A stretch of 64,000 nt of DNA from Anoxynatronum buryatiense (lineage in GTDB: Bacteria > Bacillota > Clostridia > Peptostreptococcales > Tindalliaceae). The notes under the pieces are model-generated. The model made no database searches and was not told the DNA's origin. It worked only from the letters and a program-made list of their open reading frames with translations. Of this stretch, positions 8,511 to 16,159 are shown in pieces. The DNA is taken from positions 1 through 64,000 of the forward strand of contig NZ_FXUF01000011.1 in the NCBI RefSeq assembly GCF_900182905.1, in the 5' to 3' direction. Within the stretch, counting starts at the first letter, position 1; every line of letters begins with the position of its first letter. The position numbers and the translations under genes are program-made.

Positions 8511-8855
8511 ATGGACCGTCGCAAAGAATTGAAAGCGCAGTATAAGCAGATGAAAACGGAGATGGGGATTTTTGCCATCCGCTCAGCATCTCCCCCCTTC
8601 TGCTATCTTGAAACCACACAGGATCTGAAGGGCACCATGAATAAAACGATTTTTCAGCTTCGTTTCGGCAGCCACCCCCAAAAAGAACTGCAGCGGGTCT
8701 GGAAAGAACTGGGTGAAAATCACTTGTCGGTGGAGGTGTTGGAGGTACTGCCCTACAGCAAGGATGAAACCAAGACCGATTATTCGGAAGAGCTTCAGAT
8801 CCTGAAACAGCTCTGGGAGGAGAAGCCGGCAGATGAACTTTACGGTCGAGAGTGA
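8511..8855 (+). CDS. GIY-YIG-like nuclease family protein
   Basis: A 114-residue protein. GIFAIR near residue 20 stands in for the GIY element, followed by a CYLETTQDLKGTMNKTIFQL segment like that of the short GIY-YIG proteins in Bacillus and Clostridium (the YIG tyrosine position is degenerate). These proteins are often encoded alone and their substrates are unknown. The start ATG at 8511 lies one base after the previous stop, with no separate ribosome site, pointing to coupled translation. The gene ends 5 bases from a converging gene with no terminator between them. Confidence 0.7.
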   Translation: MDRRKELKAQYKQMKTEMGIFAIRSASPPFCYLETTQDLKGTMNKTIFQLRFGSHPQKELQRVWKELGENHLSVEVLEVLPYSKDETKTDYSEELQILKQLWEEKPADELYGRE

Positions 8856-8860
8856 TTCTT

Positions 8861-9070
8861 TCAGTCAATATTGATGGACTTCAACTCTTTGGATGAAGAG
8901 GACTCCCTGTCTTTGCGGACAGGGTTATCCCTGTATTCTGTCACTGCTTCCAGAATGGTGTTCCCCAGCTTTCGCACTTCGGCAGCCTCTTCTTCCGGCA
9001 GGTGATCGATCACATTGTCCATCATGCCCAATTTCAGCTTCACCAGTCCCTTGATCAGATTTTCATTCAC
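8861..9070 (-). CDS. Small protein downstream of ArsA ATPase
   Basis: A 69-residue acidic/helical protein of unknown family, ending in a polar tail (RKDRESSSSKELKS). GTG at 9070 is chosen because GGAGGTG sits just before it inside the end of the ArsA gene; the two frames overlap by 8 bases (9063-9070). The tight overlap suggests that it is made in step with the ATPase and may be a partner of it. No domain was recognised. Confidence 0.6.
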   Translation of the reverse strand: MNENLIKGLVKLKLGMMDNVIDHLPEEEAAEVRKLGNTILEAVTEYRDNPVRKDRESSSSKELKSINID

Positions 9071-10238
9071 TTTTTTCACCTCCAAACTCAATGTGAAGAC
9101 TGCTTTCCTCAAACTTTGCTTTTTGAATGGTATAGTTCAGCAGGGTGCGGGGTAATGTGATATTCCGTTTTCGGCTGCCCACCCTGATGAGCAGCTCATC
9201 ACCCTTTTGGTTCAGATTGATTTCTCCCTTGTCGGCAAAGGGCATGTGGATCGTCAGGCGGTAGCCCTGTTCCGTTTTTTCGATGACCTGAGACCTGCCG
9301 GTGTACATGATGGCTTCAGGTGTTTCATCACCAAAGACGGCCTCTGCCATACGGTTCAGCATGTGCATCCCCACCACCTCTGTTTCGAAAAGGGGCGCGT
9401 AGTAGATGGGCAGCGGACTGAAGCTGTCGATGATTTCTTTTCTGTATTTTTGCTGGATGTCCTTCCACACCATGAAATAATCGTCGGTGACTGTATCTGG
9501 AATCACCCGATTGACCACAATGGCATCCACATTGAAATCATAGAGATTCAAATATGTGAAGCTGCGCTGAGCCTCCTTGATCACCATTTTTTCCGGATTC
9601 ACCACCACCCGGATGCTGGTGATCTCTTTGTTTGAGAAGAGCTGTTTCATTTCGTCCAAATGATAGTACAGATTGTCGATTTCATTCATCACATCACTGG
9701 AAGGCATGGGAATCCCCAGAAGCGGCTGCATCACCGGGCCCATTACTTTTATGGCTTTCTTTTTCAGGGGGAAGAGCTTTTCCATCCACCACCGGAACAT
9801 ATCCGGAAAACTTAAAAGGGCCAGGCTTTCACCCGTGGGGGCACAGTCAATGATAATCACCTCAAAGCGGCCTTCCTTATAGTATTGCAGTACCCGCAGC
9901 AGGCTGAGCAAGTCTTCCATGCCGGGGAACATGGTCAACTCTTCGGTGGTGATATCCTTCACTGCCTTGGCGGTGAACAGTTCGGTGAGATAGTGCTGCA
10001 CCTTTCCCCAACCCTGCTCCATTTCATGAATGCTGTCAATCTCCTGGGCCCACAGGTTGGGAGCCACTTCTTCCGGCTCAGGGGTTAATTTGACTTCCAG
10101 TGAATCTCCCAGGCTATGGGCCGGGTCTGTGCTCACCACCAGGGTTTTGAGTCCTTTTGCAGCGCATTTTGCAGCCGTTGCTGCTGCCACACTGGTTTTT
10201 CCAACGCCGCCCTTGCCTGTGTACAAAATAATTCTCAT
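9063..10238 (-). CDS. ArsA/Get3-type ATPase with C-terminal Hsp20-like domain
   Basis: The protein has 391 residues. The N-terminal deviant P-loop is GKGGVGKTS at 8-16, followed by the switch regions DPAHSLGDSLE and DCAPTGESLALL, all standard for ArsA/Get3/MinD ATPases. The last 80 residues (TIHMPFADKGEINLNQKGD to LHIEFGGEKSE) form a beta-rich domain like the ArsA_HSP20 module. There is a single ATPase half, unlike the tandem arsenite pump ArsA, and no arsB or arsenic regulator nearby, so a role in protein targeting or chaperoning is as likely as arsenic resistance. The start ATG at 10238 follows GGAAGGA. Confidence 0.85.
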   Translation of the reverse strand: MRIILYTGKGGVGKTSVAAATAAKCAAKGLKTLVVSTDPAHSLGDSLEVKLTPEPEEVAPNLWAQEIDSIHEMEQGWGKVQHYLTELFTAKAVKDITTEELTMFPGMEDLLSLLRVLQYYKEGRFEVIIIDCAPTGESLALLSFPDMFRWWMEKLFPLKKKAIKVMGPVMQPLLGIPMPSSDVMNEIDNLYYHLDEMKQLFSNKEITSIRVVVNPEKMVIKEAQRSFTYLNLYDFNVDAIVVNRVIPDTVTDDYFMVWKDIQQKYRKEIIDSFSPLPIYYAPLFETEVVGMHMLNRMAEAVFGDETPEAIMYTGRSQVIEKTEQGYRLTIHMPFADKGEINLNQKGDELLIRVGSRKRNITLPRTLLNYTIQKAKFEESSLHIEFGGEKSE

Positions 10239-10386
10239 GTGATCCTTCCTCTCCTTTTGCCTGTTGTTGTGCTGTGTTTCGGGGTTATTGTTTCTTGTTG
10301 CGAATACTTCGTACCTCGTAATATTTGGGTAAAAAAAAGCCATTGTCACTTTATGAGCCGATTCGCTGTCCCTTTTTCTTCGCCCA

Positions 10387-10420
10387 TTGATTTATTGATT
10401 TATTGATTGATTGATTGATG
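10387..10420. repeat. Simple repeat between marR and arsA
   Basis: TTGATTTA occurs twice and is followed by about four TTGA units. The tract lies in the 196-base gap between the MarR stop and the ArsA start. Confidence 0.8.
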
Positions 10421-10434
10421 AAAATGGCATGTTT

Positions 10435-10920
10435 CTATTCAATCTCGATTCGTTTGATCCCGGTTTCCTGAACCACTTGTTCCTCTTCGGATTCTTTTCT
10501 TTGCTTCAGTTTCCGGAATACTTTAAGGGCAATACGCATTAATAATTGGTGTTCTTCAACTGTCAGGTCATCCATGATCATGGCAAAGTACTCCGACATC
10601 ACTTTTTTAAAGTTATCCACCAACCCCTGGCCAGCCTCTGTCAGCACCAGCACCACGATTCGCCGGTCTTCCTCACTTCGTCCCCGTCTGACATACTGCT
10701 GGCGCACCAGGCGATCCATCAGACCGGTGGCGGTGCTCATGGGAAGGCCGATGGTTTCTGCCAGTTCTGTCATGGTGGTATTCTCTTTTCGGGAAAGATA
10801 CAGCAATGCAAACAGCTCTGTTTTGGACACTTTCATGTCCAGCTCAAGCCATTCTTCCGGGAAAAAGATTTTTTTCAGGTTGTCTGTGACAAATTGCAGA
10901 AACTCGTCTGATGGGTTCAC
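10435..10920 (-). CDS. MarR family transcriptional regulator
   Basis: A 161-residue winged-helix regulator. The recognition region TTMTELAETIGLPMSTATGL and the wing RRGRSEEDRRIVVLVLTEAG are typical of MarR. GTG at 10920 is chosen because GGAGGA lies 7 bases before it; a TTG at 10947 in the same frame has no ribosome site. The C-terminal 20 residues are highly charged. It is the first gene before ArsA on the same strand, and its promoter contains a palindrome, so self-repression is likely. The ligand is unknown. Confidence 0.88.
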   Translation of the reverse strand: MNPSDEFLQFVTDNLKKIFFPEEWLELDMKVSKTELFALLYLSRKENTTMTELAETIGLPMSTATGLMDRLVRQQYVRRGRSEEDRRIVVLVLTEAGQGLVDNFKKVMSEYFAMIMDDLTVEEHQLLMRIALKVFRKLKQRKESEEEQVVQETGIKRIEIE

Positions 10921-10957
10921 TGTTTCTTCCTCCGAATATTTCGTCAACCGAAGTATT

Positions 10958-10967
10958 TACTTAAGTA
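10958..10967. promoter_or_regulatory. Candidate MarR operator
   Basis: TACTTAAGTA is a perfect 10-base palindrome overlapping the -10 box of the marR promoter. A very similar core, TTACTTAAGT, lies by the promoter near 29995-30034. Confidence 0.55.
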
Positions 10968-10992
10968 TACACCTGCCATTTCCATATGTCAA
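10964..10992 (-). promoter_or_regulatory. Promoter of the marR-arsA operon
   Basis: On the minus strand TTGACA (10992-10987), a 17-base spacer and TATACT (10969-10964) form a near-consensus sigma-A promoter. Confidence 0.8.
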
Positions 10993-11023
10993 TGGTTTTA
11001 CTCAAAAAAGATGCCATTCGACT

Positions 11024-11500
11024 TCATTTCCCCAGTTTGAAGGGAATGGTACGCAAAGCTGCACCTATGAGAATGAGCATATAGAGGCCTATGTCCAGCA
11101 CAAGTCCCGCCTTCAGCCCCCAGGACACCAACGAGTATAAGGCGTAAAGACCTGTTGCCTGGAGGAAGGTGCGCAGGTGCTGACTGGCAAAGCGAAGGCG
11201 TTCTTCTTCTGTTGCCGCCACTGCCTCTTTGTAGGAAACATAGTTGATGTAGTAAACCCGCTGGGTTTTCAAAATCATGTAAAACAGCCCTGCCAAAAGC
11301 AGGTTCACCAGGTTGAGCCACACCAGGGTAACTGCCTTAACACCCAGTACTTCTCCCCACCGGGGAGTAACCATGGAGAAAATACCCACGCACACGAAAA
11401 ATACCAGGAACCACAGTCCCAGCATGCCGTATCCCTTCACCGGGTACTGGTTTCGAACTTTCCCAGAATCTTGCTGTTGTTCAGTCGCTTGATGGTCCAT
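11024..11500 (-). CDS. Hypothetical membrane protein, four predicted helices
   Basis: The protein has 158 residues. Two hydrophobic segments lie at about 28-47 and 58-77 and a further pair at about 118-150, with a charged cytoplasmic-looking loop (KEAVAATEEERLRFASQHL) between the pairs. GGAGGA before the ATG at 11500 supports the start. I do not recognise a family. It lies downstream of the ABC-F gene on the same strand, separated by a stem-loop, and upstream of marR. Its relation to either is unclear. Confidence 0.7.
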   Translation of the reverse strand: MDHQATEQQQDSGKVRNQYPVKGYGMLGLWFLVFFVCVGIFSMVTPRWGEVLGVKAVTLVWLNLVNLLLAGLFYMILKTQRVYYINYVSYKEAVAATEEERLRFASQHLRTFLQATGLYALYSLVSWGLKAGLVLDIGLYMLILIGAALRTIPFKLGK

Positions 11501-11519
11501 GCTGATTTCCTCCCGGATG

Positions 11520-11550
11520 ATAAGGGGCAGATGAACGAACTGCCCCTTAT
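11520..11550 (-). terminator. Stem-loop after the ABC-F gene
   Basis: ATAAGGGGCAG (11520-11530) and CTGCCCCTTAT (11540-11550) form a perfect 11-base stem with a 9-base loop. The T-tract is poor on both strands, so it may act as an incomplete terminator or an mRNA 3' stabiliser. Confidence 0.55.
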
Positions 11551-11601
11551 TATTCCCTTGATCCTTTTGAGTCTATAATACTGTCAATCAAACTGTCAAT
11601 G

Positions 11602-13314
11602 TCATCTGCTGCCACTAATCGCTTCTTTCAACTCCCGAATCGCCTTCAGCACTTTCATATACGCGTCATCGAGGGCTGCCACGTCGTCGTCAGGGGCAGG
11701 GAGAGACAGGCGTCCAATAAGATGATTCTTCCGGTTTTCCAACACCAGCAGCTGTTCTTCTCTTTGCTGCATGGCTTGCTCCTGTTCATCGCCGCGCTCC
11801 TGGTTCTGTTTTTGATGCTGCTCCACATCCTGTGACTGACCCTTGGCCTGTTGTTGCTGATAGGCTTCATAGGTGCCGGAGTAGCTGTTGATTTTCCGGT
11901 TTTCCACCACCAATAGATGCTCCGCCACCTGACTGATGAGGTGCCGGTCATGGGAGATGAGCAGCAGGGTGCCTTCAAAGGCTTTCAGTGCTTCTTCCAC
12001 CGCTTCCATGGAAGGAATGTCCAGATGATTGGTGGGTTCGTCCAGAAGCAACAGGTTAAATCCCTGAAGCAGGATTTTGGCCAGGGATACTTTGACTTTT
12101 TCGCCGCCGCTGAGGACCTTCACCTGCTGATGCACCCGGTCACCGGGAAAAAGAAGCTTGGCCAGTAACATGCGGGCACCGGTTTCAGGCAGTTGTGCCG
12201 CTGCCATCACATTCTCCAGAATGGTTTTTTCATCGTCCAGAATGTGCATCTGCTGATCAAAATAGCCTATGGTGGCTTTTTCAGCCACCTGAACCGCCGG
12301 ATGGCCTTCCAGCAGCAAACGCACCAGGGTGCTTTTTCCACAGCCATTGGGACCCACCAGGGCTGTGCGGCTGTTTTTCATCAGCCGGAAAGCGGCATTC
12401 TGAAACAACAGGTGTTCCCCGTAGGCAAAAGTCAGCCCTTCAACCCGAACCACCTCCTGCTTATGGAGGGATTTTGTTCCTTCGAAATGCAATTGCATGG
12501 AGGTGAGGCGCAAGGGTTTCTCTTTTATTTCCAATTGCTCCAGCTTGGTTTTCAATCGATTGGCCGCCTGATCCAGATTTTTTTTCGCCGACTGGTTCCC
12601 CATTTTATGAAGACGGGCTTCCGAGTTGCCCATGCGGCGGGGTGTCTTGCGAATGCCGGCGGACTTTTCTTTCGTTTGCTGAATGGTTTTTTTCAGCCGC
12701 TTCTTTTCCTGCCGGTAGGCTTCGTACGCACTCTGATCCCGGCTTCGTTCAGCTTCTTTCTGCGCCGCATAGTCGCTGTAGTTCCCTTTGTAGCTACTGA
12801 TTTTTCCGGCTTCCACTTCCAGAATGTCGGTGCACAGTGTATCCAACAGCCGTCGGTCATGGGAAATCAGAAGCAGTGTTCCCTTGTAGTGGTCAAAAAA
12901 CTGTTCCAGTTGTTCAATTCCTTCCATGTCCAGGTTGGTGGTGGGTTCGTCCACCAGCATCAGCGGTGCCGGATTCTGAAAGGCGGCCGCTGCCCGATAA
13001 CGGGTTTTTTCGCCACCGCTGAGATTTTCCCGCCAGAAGACCGGCACATTGAACCGGGATGCCATTTCCGGTAATAACTCCTTGATTTCAGGGGGTTCCA
13101 TTTGAGACCAGAAGACAGCCGGCACATGGAGGTGTACCAGCCCCGCATCCGGCTCAAGCTGCCTGCCGAGAAGCCGGAGCAAAGTGGTTTTGCCTGCCCC
13201 ATTGGCACCGACGATGCCAATGCGCCGCCCCGCTTCAACCTTCAGTTGTTCAATATGAATCACTTCACGGATTCCAAAGCTTTTGGAAATCCCATTCGCT
13301 TCAATTACATACAA
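11602..13314 (-). CDS. ABC-F family ATPase, ribosome-protection type
   Basis: The protein has 570 residues, two ABC domains and no membrane segment. The first has GANGAGKTT, LSGGEKTR and LVDEPTTNLD; the second has GPNGCGKST, LSGGEKVKVS and LLDEPTNHLD. The domains are joined by a long charged linker (about residues 185-270) that in Vga/Lsa/VmlR-type proteins reaches the ribosomal P site and displaces antibiotics. A coiled C-terminal extension follows. The start codon is TTG at 13314: GGAGGGG lies 7 bases before it, and the nearby ATG is followed at once by a stop. The leader carries an attenuator, as in antibiotic-induced ABC-F genes. Resistance class cannot be predicted. Confidence 0.85.
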   Translation of the reverse strand: MYVIEANGISKSFGIREVIHIEQLKVEAGRRIGIVGANGAGKTTLLRLLGRQLEPDAGLVHLHVPAVFWSQMEPPEIKELLPEMASRFNVPVFWRENLSGGEKTRYRAAAAFQNPAPLMLVDEPTTNLDMEGIEQLEQFFDHYKGTLLLISHDRRLLDTLCTDILEVEAGKISSYKGNYSDYAAQKEAERSRDQSAYEAYRQEKKRLKKTIQQTKEKSAGIRKTPRRMGNSEARLHKMGNQSAKKNLDQAANRLKTKLEQLEIKEKPLRLTSMQLHFEGTKSLHKQEVVRVEGLTFAYGEHLLFQNAAFRLMKNSRTALVGPNGCGKSTLVRLLLEGHPAVQVAEKATIGYFDQQMHILDDEKTILENVMAAAQLPETGARMLLAKLLFPGDRVHQQVKVLSGGEKVKVSLAKILLQGFNLLLLDEPTNHLDIPSMEAVEEALKAFEGTLLLISHDRHLISQVAEHLLVVENRKINSYSGTYEAYQQQQAKGQSQDVEQHQKQNQERGDEQEQAMQQREEQLLVLENRKNHLIGRLSLPAPDDDVAALDDAYMKVLKAIRELKEAISGSR

Positions 13315-13444
13315 AAAAATCCCCTCCGTTCAATTGGGAGAGGATGCCACTTTCGGATAACAGAAAGGCAACAGCGCAATATCACCCCCTGAAGGGTATG
13401 TGCGCCGTGTGCTGATCCCGTAAAGATGCCGTCCTCTCGCGTTT

Positions 13445-13459
13445 TCAAAAGATGTTCAC
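13445..13459 (-). CDS. Candidate four-codon leader peptide (MNIF)
   Basis: GTG-AAC-ATC-TTT-TGA lies 7 bases after AGGAG (13471-13467), an ideal ribosome site. Its TGA lies 7 bases before the antiterminator strand GAGAGGA. A ribosome stalled here would cover the TCTTTT that could otherwise mask that strand. No start/stop alternative fits as well; translation is unproven. Confidence 0.4.
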   Translation of the reverse strand: MNIF

Positions 13460-13503
13460 CACAACACTCCTGACAGCAGCTTGCCGGCAAGAACGAATGT
13501 CAT
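13456..13503 (-). CDS. Candidate 15-residue leader peptide
   Basis: ATG at 13503 opens a 15-codon frame (MTFVLAGKLLSGVLW) whose TGA overlaps the GTG of the four-codon frame. The ribosome site (AAGAAG) is weak. It may be an alternative or coupled leader peptide. Confidence 0.3.
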   Translation of the reverse strand: MTFVLAGKLLSGVLW

Positions 13504-13608
13504 GATGCTTCTTTGTGACGTGAGGTTATTTGCGCATCTTTTCAGGCACCTTTTCCTTTCGTGTATTGGTTTTAGAATTTTGTTTCCTGTAATCACCTGT
13601 ACCATTTT

Positions 13609-13638
13609 ATTATAAAATGTTTCAGAGCGGATTGTCAA
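13609..13638 (-). promoter_or_regulatory. Promoter of the ABC-F transcript
   Basis: On the minus strand TTGACA (13638-13633), an 18-base spacer and TATAAT (13614-13609): both hexamers are perfect. It yields a leader of roughly 290 bases before the TTG start. Confidence 0.85.
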
Positions 13639-13659
13639 ATGCGCGCATTCATCATGGCT

Positions 13660-14757
13660 TTACTGGACTTTTTCCAGCCTGAAAATCACATGGTGATACT
13701 GTTCTTGACCCTCTTTGGGAACTGGCCTAACGCCCACCTGGTCAAAGCCGCTGTGGGTCACTTCGTTGGTGATGCGAACGCCGGCAATTTCACGGGTATA
13801 GCTGTCCCGCTGGCTCAGCATCTCCTGTAATCCGGACCTGAAGATTAACCCATAACCGTTCACGTTCTTCTGGGCACCTATAAAGGCCATCACCATCAGT
13901 TCTTTCTGGTAGCTGTAAGTAGGTTGCCAGAAATCTGTGTCGGTTCGCTCCACTTCGAAGCTGACACCTGTTACCAAACCGTTCTCGACGGTGAGTTCAT
14001 GGGTGGGAGGCGGCCCGTCAAAATCAAAATAAATGACACTTCCCCGATGATCTGACGATTCCACCCATTCCCCCGTTGCCGTCATACGGCGGCTCATGGT
14101 TCCCCTGTTTGGCCGGGAAAGCAGGTCGTTCACATTGGCTGCATAGGCTTCCGGTGTCAGATCTCCCCGGTGCACCGGCAACTGGGCCTGCATGATGATC
14201 CAAAAGGCAGTGGCCAGCACCATCACATAGGCACCCGCCATGATCCAGCCCCGTAGCGGCCGGGTATCTTTCAACTGATAGCTCAGCCCTTCATCCCATT
14301 CCAGTATTTCCCCCTGCAGGGTGGCTTCACTGCTGCGCCAGCAACGCACCAGATTATAAATGGGAATGCCATAACCCAGCCCCTTGGAGAATACGCCCAG
14401 CATCCGACTGAACCCTTGGCTGTAGGTGAGCCGGGACCCATCGGTATTGCGAATCTCAAGCCCGAATATGAACTTCCCCGGGGTGGTTCCCCAGAAAGCC
14501 AGCAGGGCCGGTTCGATGACCATCATCATGGCCAGTGTTATGTAGCTGTCCAGCAGATTGAAGAAAAAACTGTTTGGCGGATGCCACCAGATGATAAAAT
14601 AATGAAACACAGCCCATATGATGCCGTACAGGGACTGATCAAAAGACCGGGCAATCAGCCGCCGCCAGGGGTGACCCACGACGGTTGATTCAACTTCTTT
14701 CACAAGTTTCTCATCATCAGCCATGCTCTGTGTTGTTGCTGCTTCTGTCATTGTCAT
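13660..14757 (-). CDS. RDD family membrane protein
   Basis: The protein has 365 residues. The RDD domain occupies about residues 28-165 with RLIARSFDQSLYGIIWAVF, a GTTPGKFIFGLEIRN segment and membrane helices; a further helix follows at about 172-192. The C-terminal 150 residues are soluble and rich in beta strands, and are not recognised. GAAGGG precedes the ATG at 14757. RDD proteins have been linked to sodium or ion transport and stress tolerance, but no general function is set. It is a single gene; the ABC-F promoter starts just after its stop. Confidence 0.8.
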   Translation of the reverse strand: MTMTEAATTQSMADDEKLVKEVESTVVGHPWRRLIARSFDQSLYGIIWAVFHYFIIWWHPPNSFFFNLLDSYITLAMMMVIEPALLAFWGTTPGKFIFGLEIRNTDGSRLTYSQGFSRMLGVFSKGLGYGIPIYNLVRCWRSSEATLQGEILEWDEGLSYQLKDTRPLRGWIMAGAYVMVLATAFWIIMQAQLPVHRGDLTPEAYAANVNDLLSRPNRGTMSRRMTATGEWVESSDHRGSVIYFDFDGPPPTHELTVENGLVTGVSFEVERTDTDFWQPTYSYQKELMVMAFIGAQKNVNGYGLIFRSGLQEMLSQRDSYTREIAGVRITNEVTHSGFDQVGVRPVPKEGQEQYHHVIFRLEKVQ

Positions 14758-15127
14758 TCATTCCCTTCTTGTTGTCCTTACATATCAGCTGTTCTCCGTA
14801 ATCTCATTCCGCCCGTTCATCTCAGGTATTTTTCCCATCCATATGCATTTCATGAGACGACTCTCAACATGACCCATTCTACGCGTTGGAAACAGGTGCG
14901 TCAAGTCAACTGGGCTTTTGAGGGTCATTTAGACCCCCTCTTAAGTCTTTCCGAAATTTCTCTTGCGATCATGACTGACGCAAAAAAGGAACTCCTTGTT
15001 TGCTGTCCAAAGAAATTCCCTTTTTCGTCTCTTATGGGATGTAGGGGGCTATGTCTTCCGCCCGGCAGCCCTAAGTGGCCGGTCGGTATCAGATTTCCAC
15101 TTGAAGCATATGAAACATATTGTACTT
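14758..15127. other. Intergenic region, no gene seen
   Basis: 370 bases between the RDD gene and manA. It holds the manA-side terminator (14982-15025) and a hairpin GAGGGTC/GACCCCCTC (14920-14940). A frame at 14869-15198 on the plus strand has no ribosome site and no recognisable protein. Confidence 0.6.
14982..15025 (-). terminator. Intrinsic terminator of the sugar-kinase/isomerase operon
   Basis: On the minus strand AAAAAGGGAA pairs with TTCCTTTTTT across a 24-base loop that can fold further; the 3' side is T-rich. It lies about 100 bases after the manA stop. Confidence 0.55.
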
Positions 15128-16057
15128 TTACAAGTGCGCAAGAATTATCTCCATTTCTCCTGCTATTTTCATTGAACCAAATTGATGAGGCACCATAAAA
15201 TGATCGCCTTTTTTCACCTCTATCCCAGCAACGCGCCCGCTGCCTTTGATGACACTCGCCAATTTAAATGTCTCATCATGCTCAAAAATTAGATTTTCGC
15301 TTACTGTCAGCTTCCAGACTGTAAAATGTTCCTTTGCCACTAAACATGTCTGACTTCCACCTGCCATATGTGAAATCTGCGGTGTTGACGCGTAATCTTG
15401 ATGAGGTATGGTGATCACATCCAAACTCTTGCTTATATCCAATTTTCTCGGCCTGCCGCCTTCCAGCCGGTTAAAATCAAACACACGATACGTCACATCA
15501 CTGGATTGCTGAATCTCCAACAGCAGCGTGCCTTTTCCGATGGAGTGGATCGTGCCTGCCGGAATGTACAAAAAGTCCCCGGGTCTAATCTTCTTTTTTT
15601 TCAGCAGCTCTCCCCATCGTTCTTCCCTGATCATTGCTTCCATTTCATCTATATGTGATGCATGATGACCCAGAATGAGTTCAGCGCCTTCTTCACATTC
15701 TAAGATGTACCAGCATTCTGTTTTTCCCCGTTCACCATTCTCGTGCCGGTGTGCATAATGATCATTTGGATGCACCTGAACGCTTAAATCCTCTTTTGCG
15801 TCAATGATTTTTATCAACAACGGAAAAGTGGCTCCTTTTAGATTTCCAAAGATAGACTTTTCATGTTGCCACAACCAGCTAAGTGTTCGACCTTTATACC
15901 TGCCATTGATGACGGTGCTGTCTCCATTGGGATGTCCGCTGACTGTCCAGCATTCACCGATCTTGTCGCCTGCAAGGGCCGTATCAAAGTACTTTGCAAG
16001 CCGGTTTCCGCCCCATAATTTTTCATAAAACAGCTTGTCAAAAAAAATCAGCTCCAT
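15128..16057 (-). CDS. manA: Mannose-6-phosphate isomerase, class I
   Basis: A 309-residue cupin enzyme that interconverts mannose 6-phosphate and fructose 6-phosphate. The metal site is visible as QVHPNDHYAHRHE and TECWYI, with a further histidine in PAGTIHSIG, and the start KLFYEKLWGG is typical of short Bacillota-type ManA. GGAAGGGGG precedes the ATG at 16057; the frame continues upstream to 16156 without a ribosome site. It ends an apparent sugar operon and follows the ROK kinase by 102 bases. With that kinase it would feed fructose and mannose into glycolysis. Confidence 0.88.
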   Translation of the reverse strand: MELIFFDKLFYEKLWGGNRLAKYFDTALAGDKIGECWTVSGHPNGDSTVINGRYKGRTLSWLWQHEKSIFGNLKGATFPLLIKIIDAKEDLSVQVHPNDHYAHRHENGERGKTECWYILECEEGAELILGHHASHIDEMEAMIREERWGELLKKKKIRPGDFLYIPAGTIHSIGKGTLLLEIQQSSDVTYRVFDFNRLEGGRPRKLDISKSLDVITIPHQDYASTPQISHMAGGSQTCLVAKEHFTVWKLTVSENLIFEHDETFKLASVIKGSGRVAGIEVKKGDHFMVPHQFGSMKIAGEMEIILAHL

Positions 16058-16159
16058 TAGATCCCCCTTCCATACTTTTATGGTCTGCTGTTTTCTCATA
16101 CCTTGTATATGATTGACTGCTCTGCTTTTTCCAGTTAGCTGCATGCATATTGTCATTAG

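Larger units (their letters stand above)
13315..13602 (-). promoter_or_regulatory. Leader with transcription attenuator of the ABC-F gene
   Basis: On the transcript, TCCTCTCC (13344-13337) pairs with GGAGGGGA (13327-13320) around a 9-base loop and is followed by seven T. This is an intrinsic terminator whose 3' arm is the ribosome site of the ABC-F gene and whose T-tract runs into the TTG start. Upstream, GAGAGGA (13438-13432) is complementary to the terminator's 5' arm and can act as antiterminator. TCTTTT inside a short upstream frame (13445-13459) can in turn pair with AGAGGA. This is the layout of a ribosome-stalling attenuator. Confidence 0.7.

Noticed and set aside
12193-13074. A 293-codon open frame on the plus strand
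   Set aside because: It is antisense to the well-supported ABC-F gene and encodes a low-complexity Phe/His-rich chain.
14869-15198. A 109-codon open frame in the gap before manA
   Set aside because: No ribosome site, no recognisable protein, and the last part overlaps manA on the other strand.
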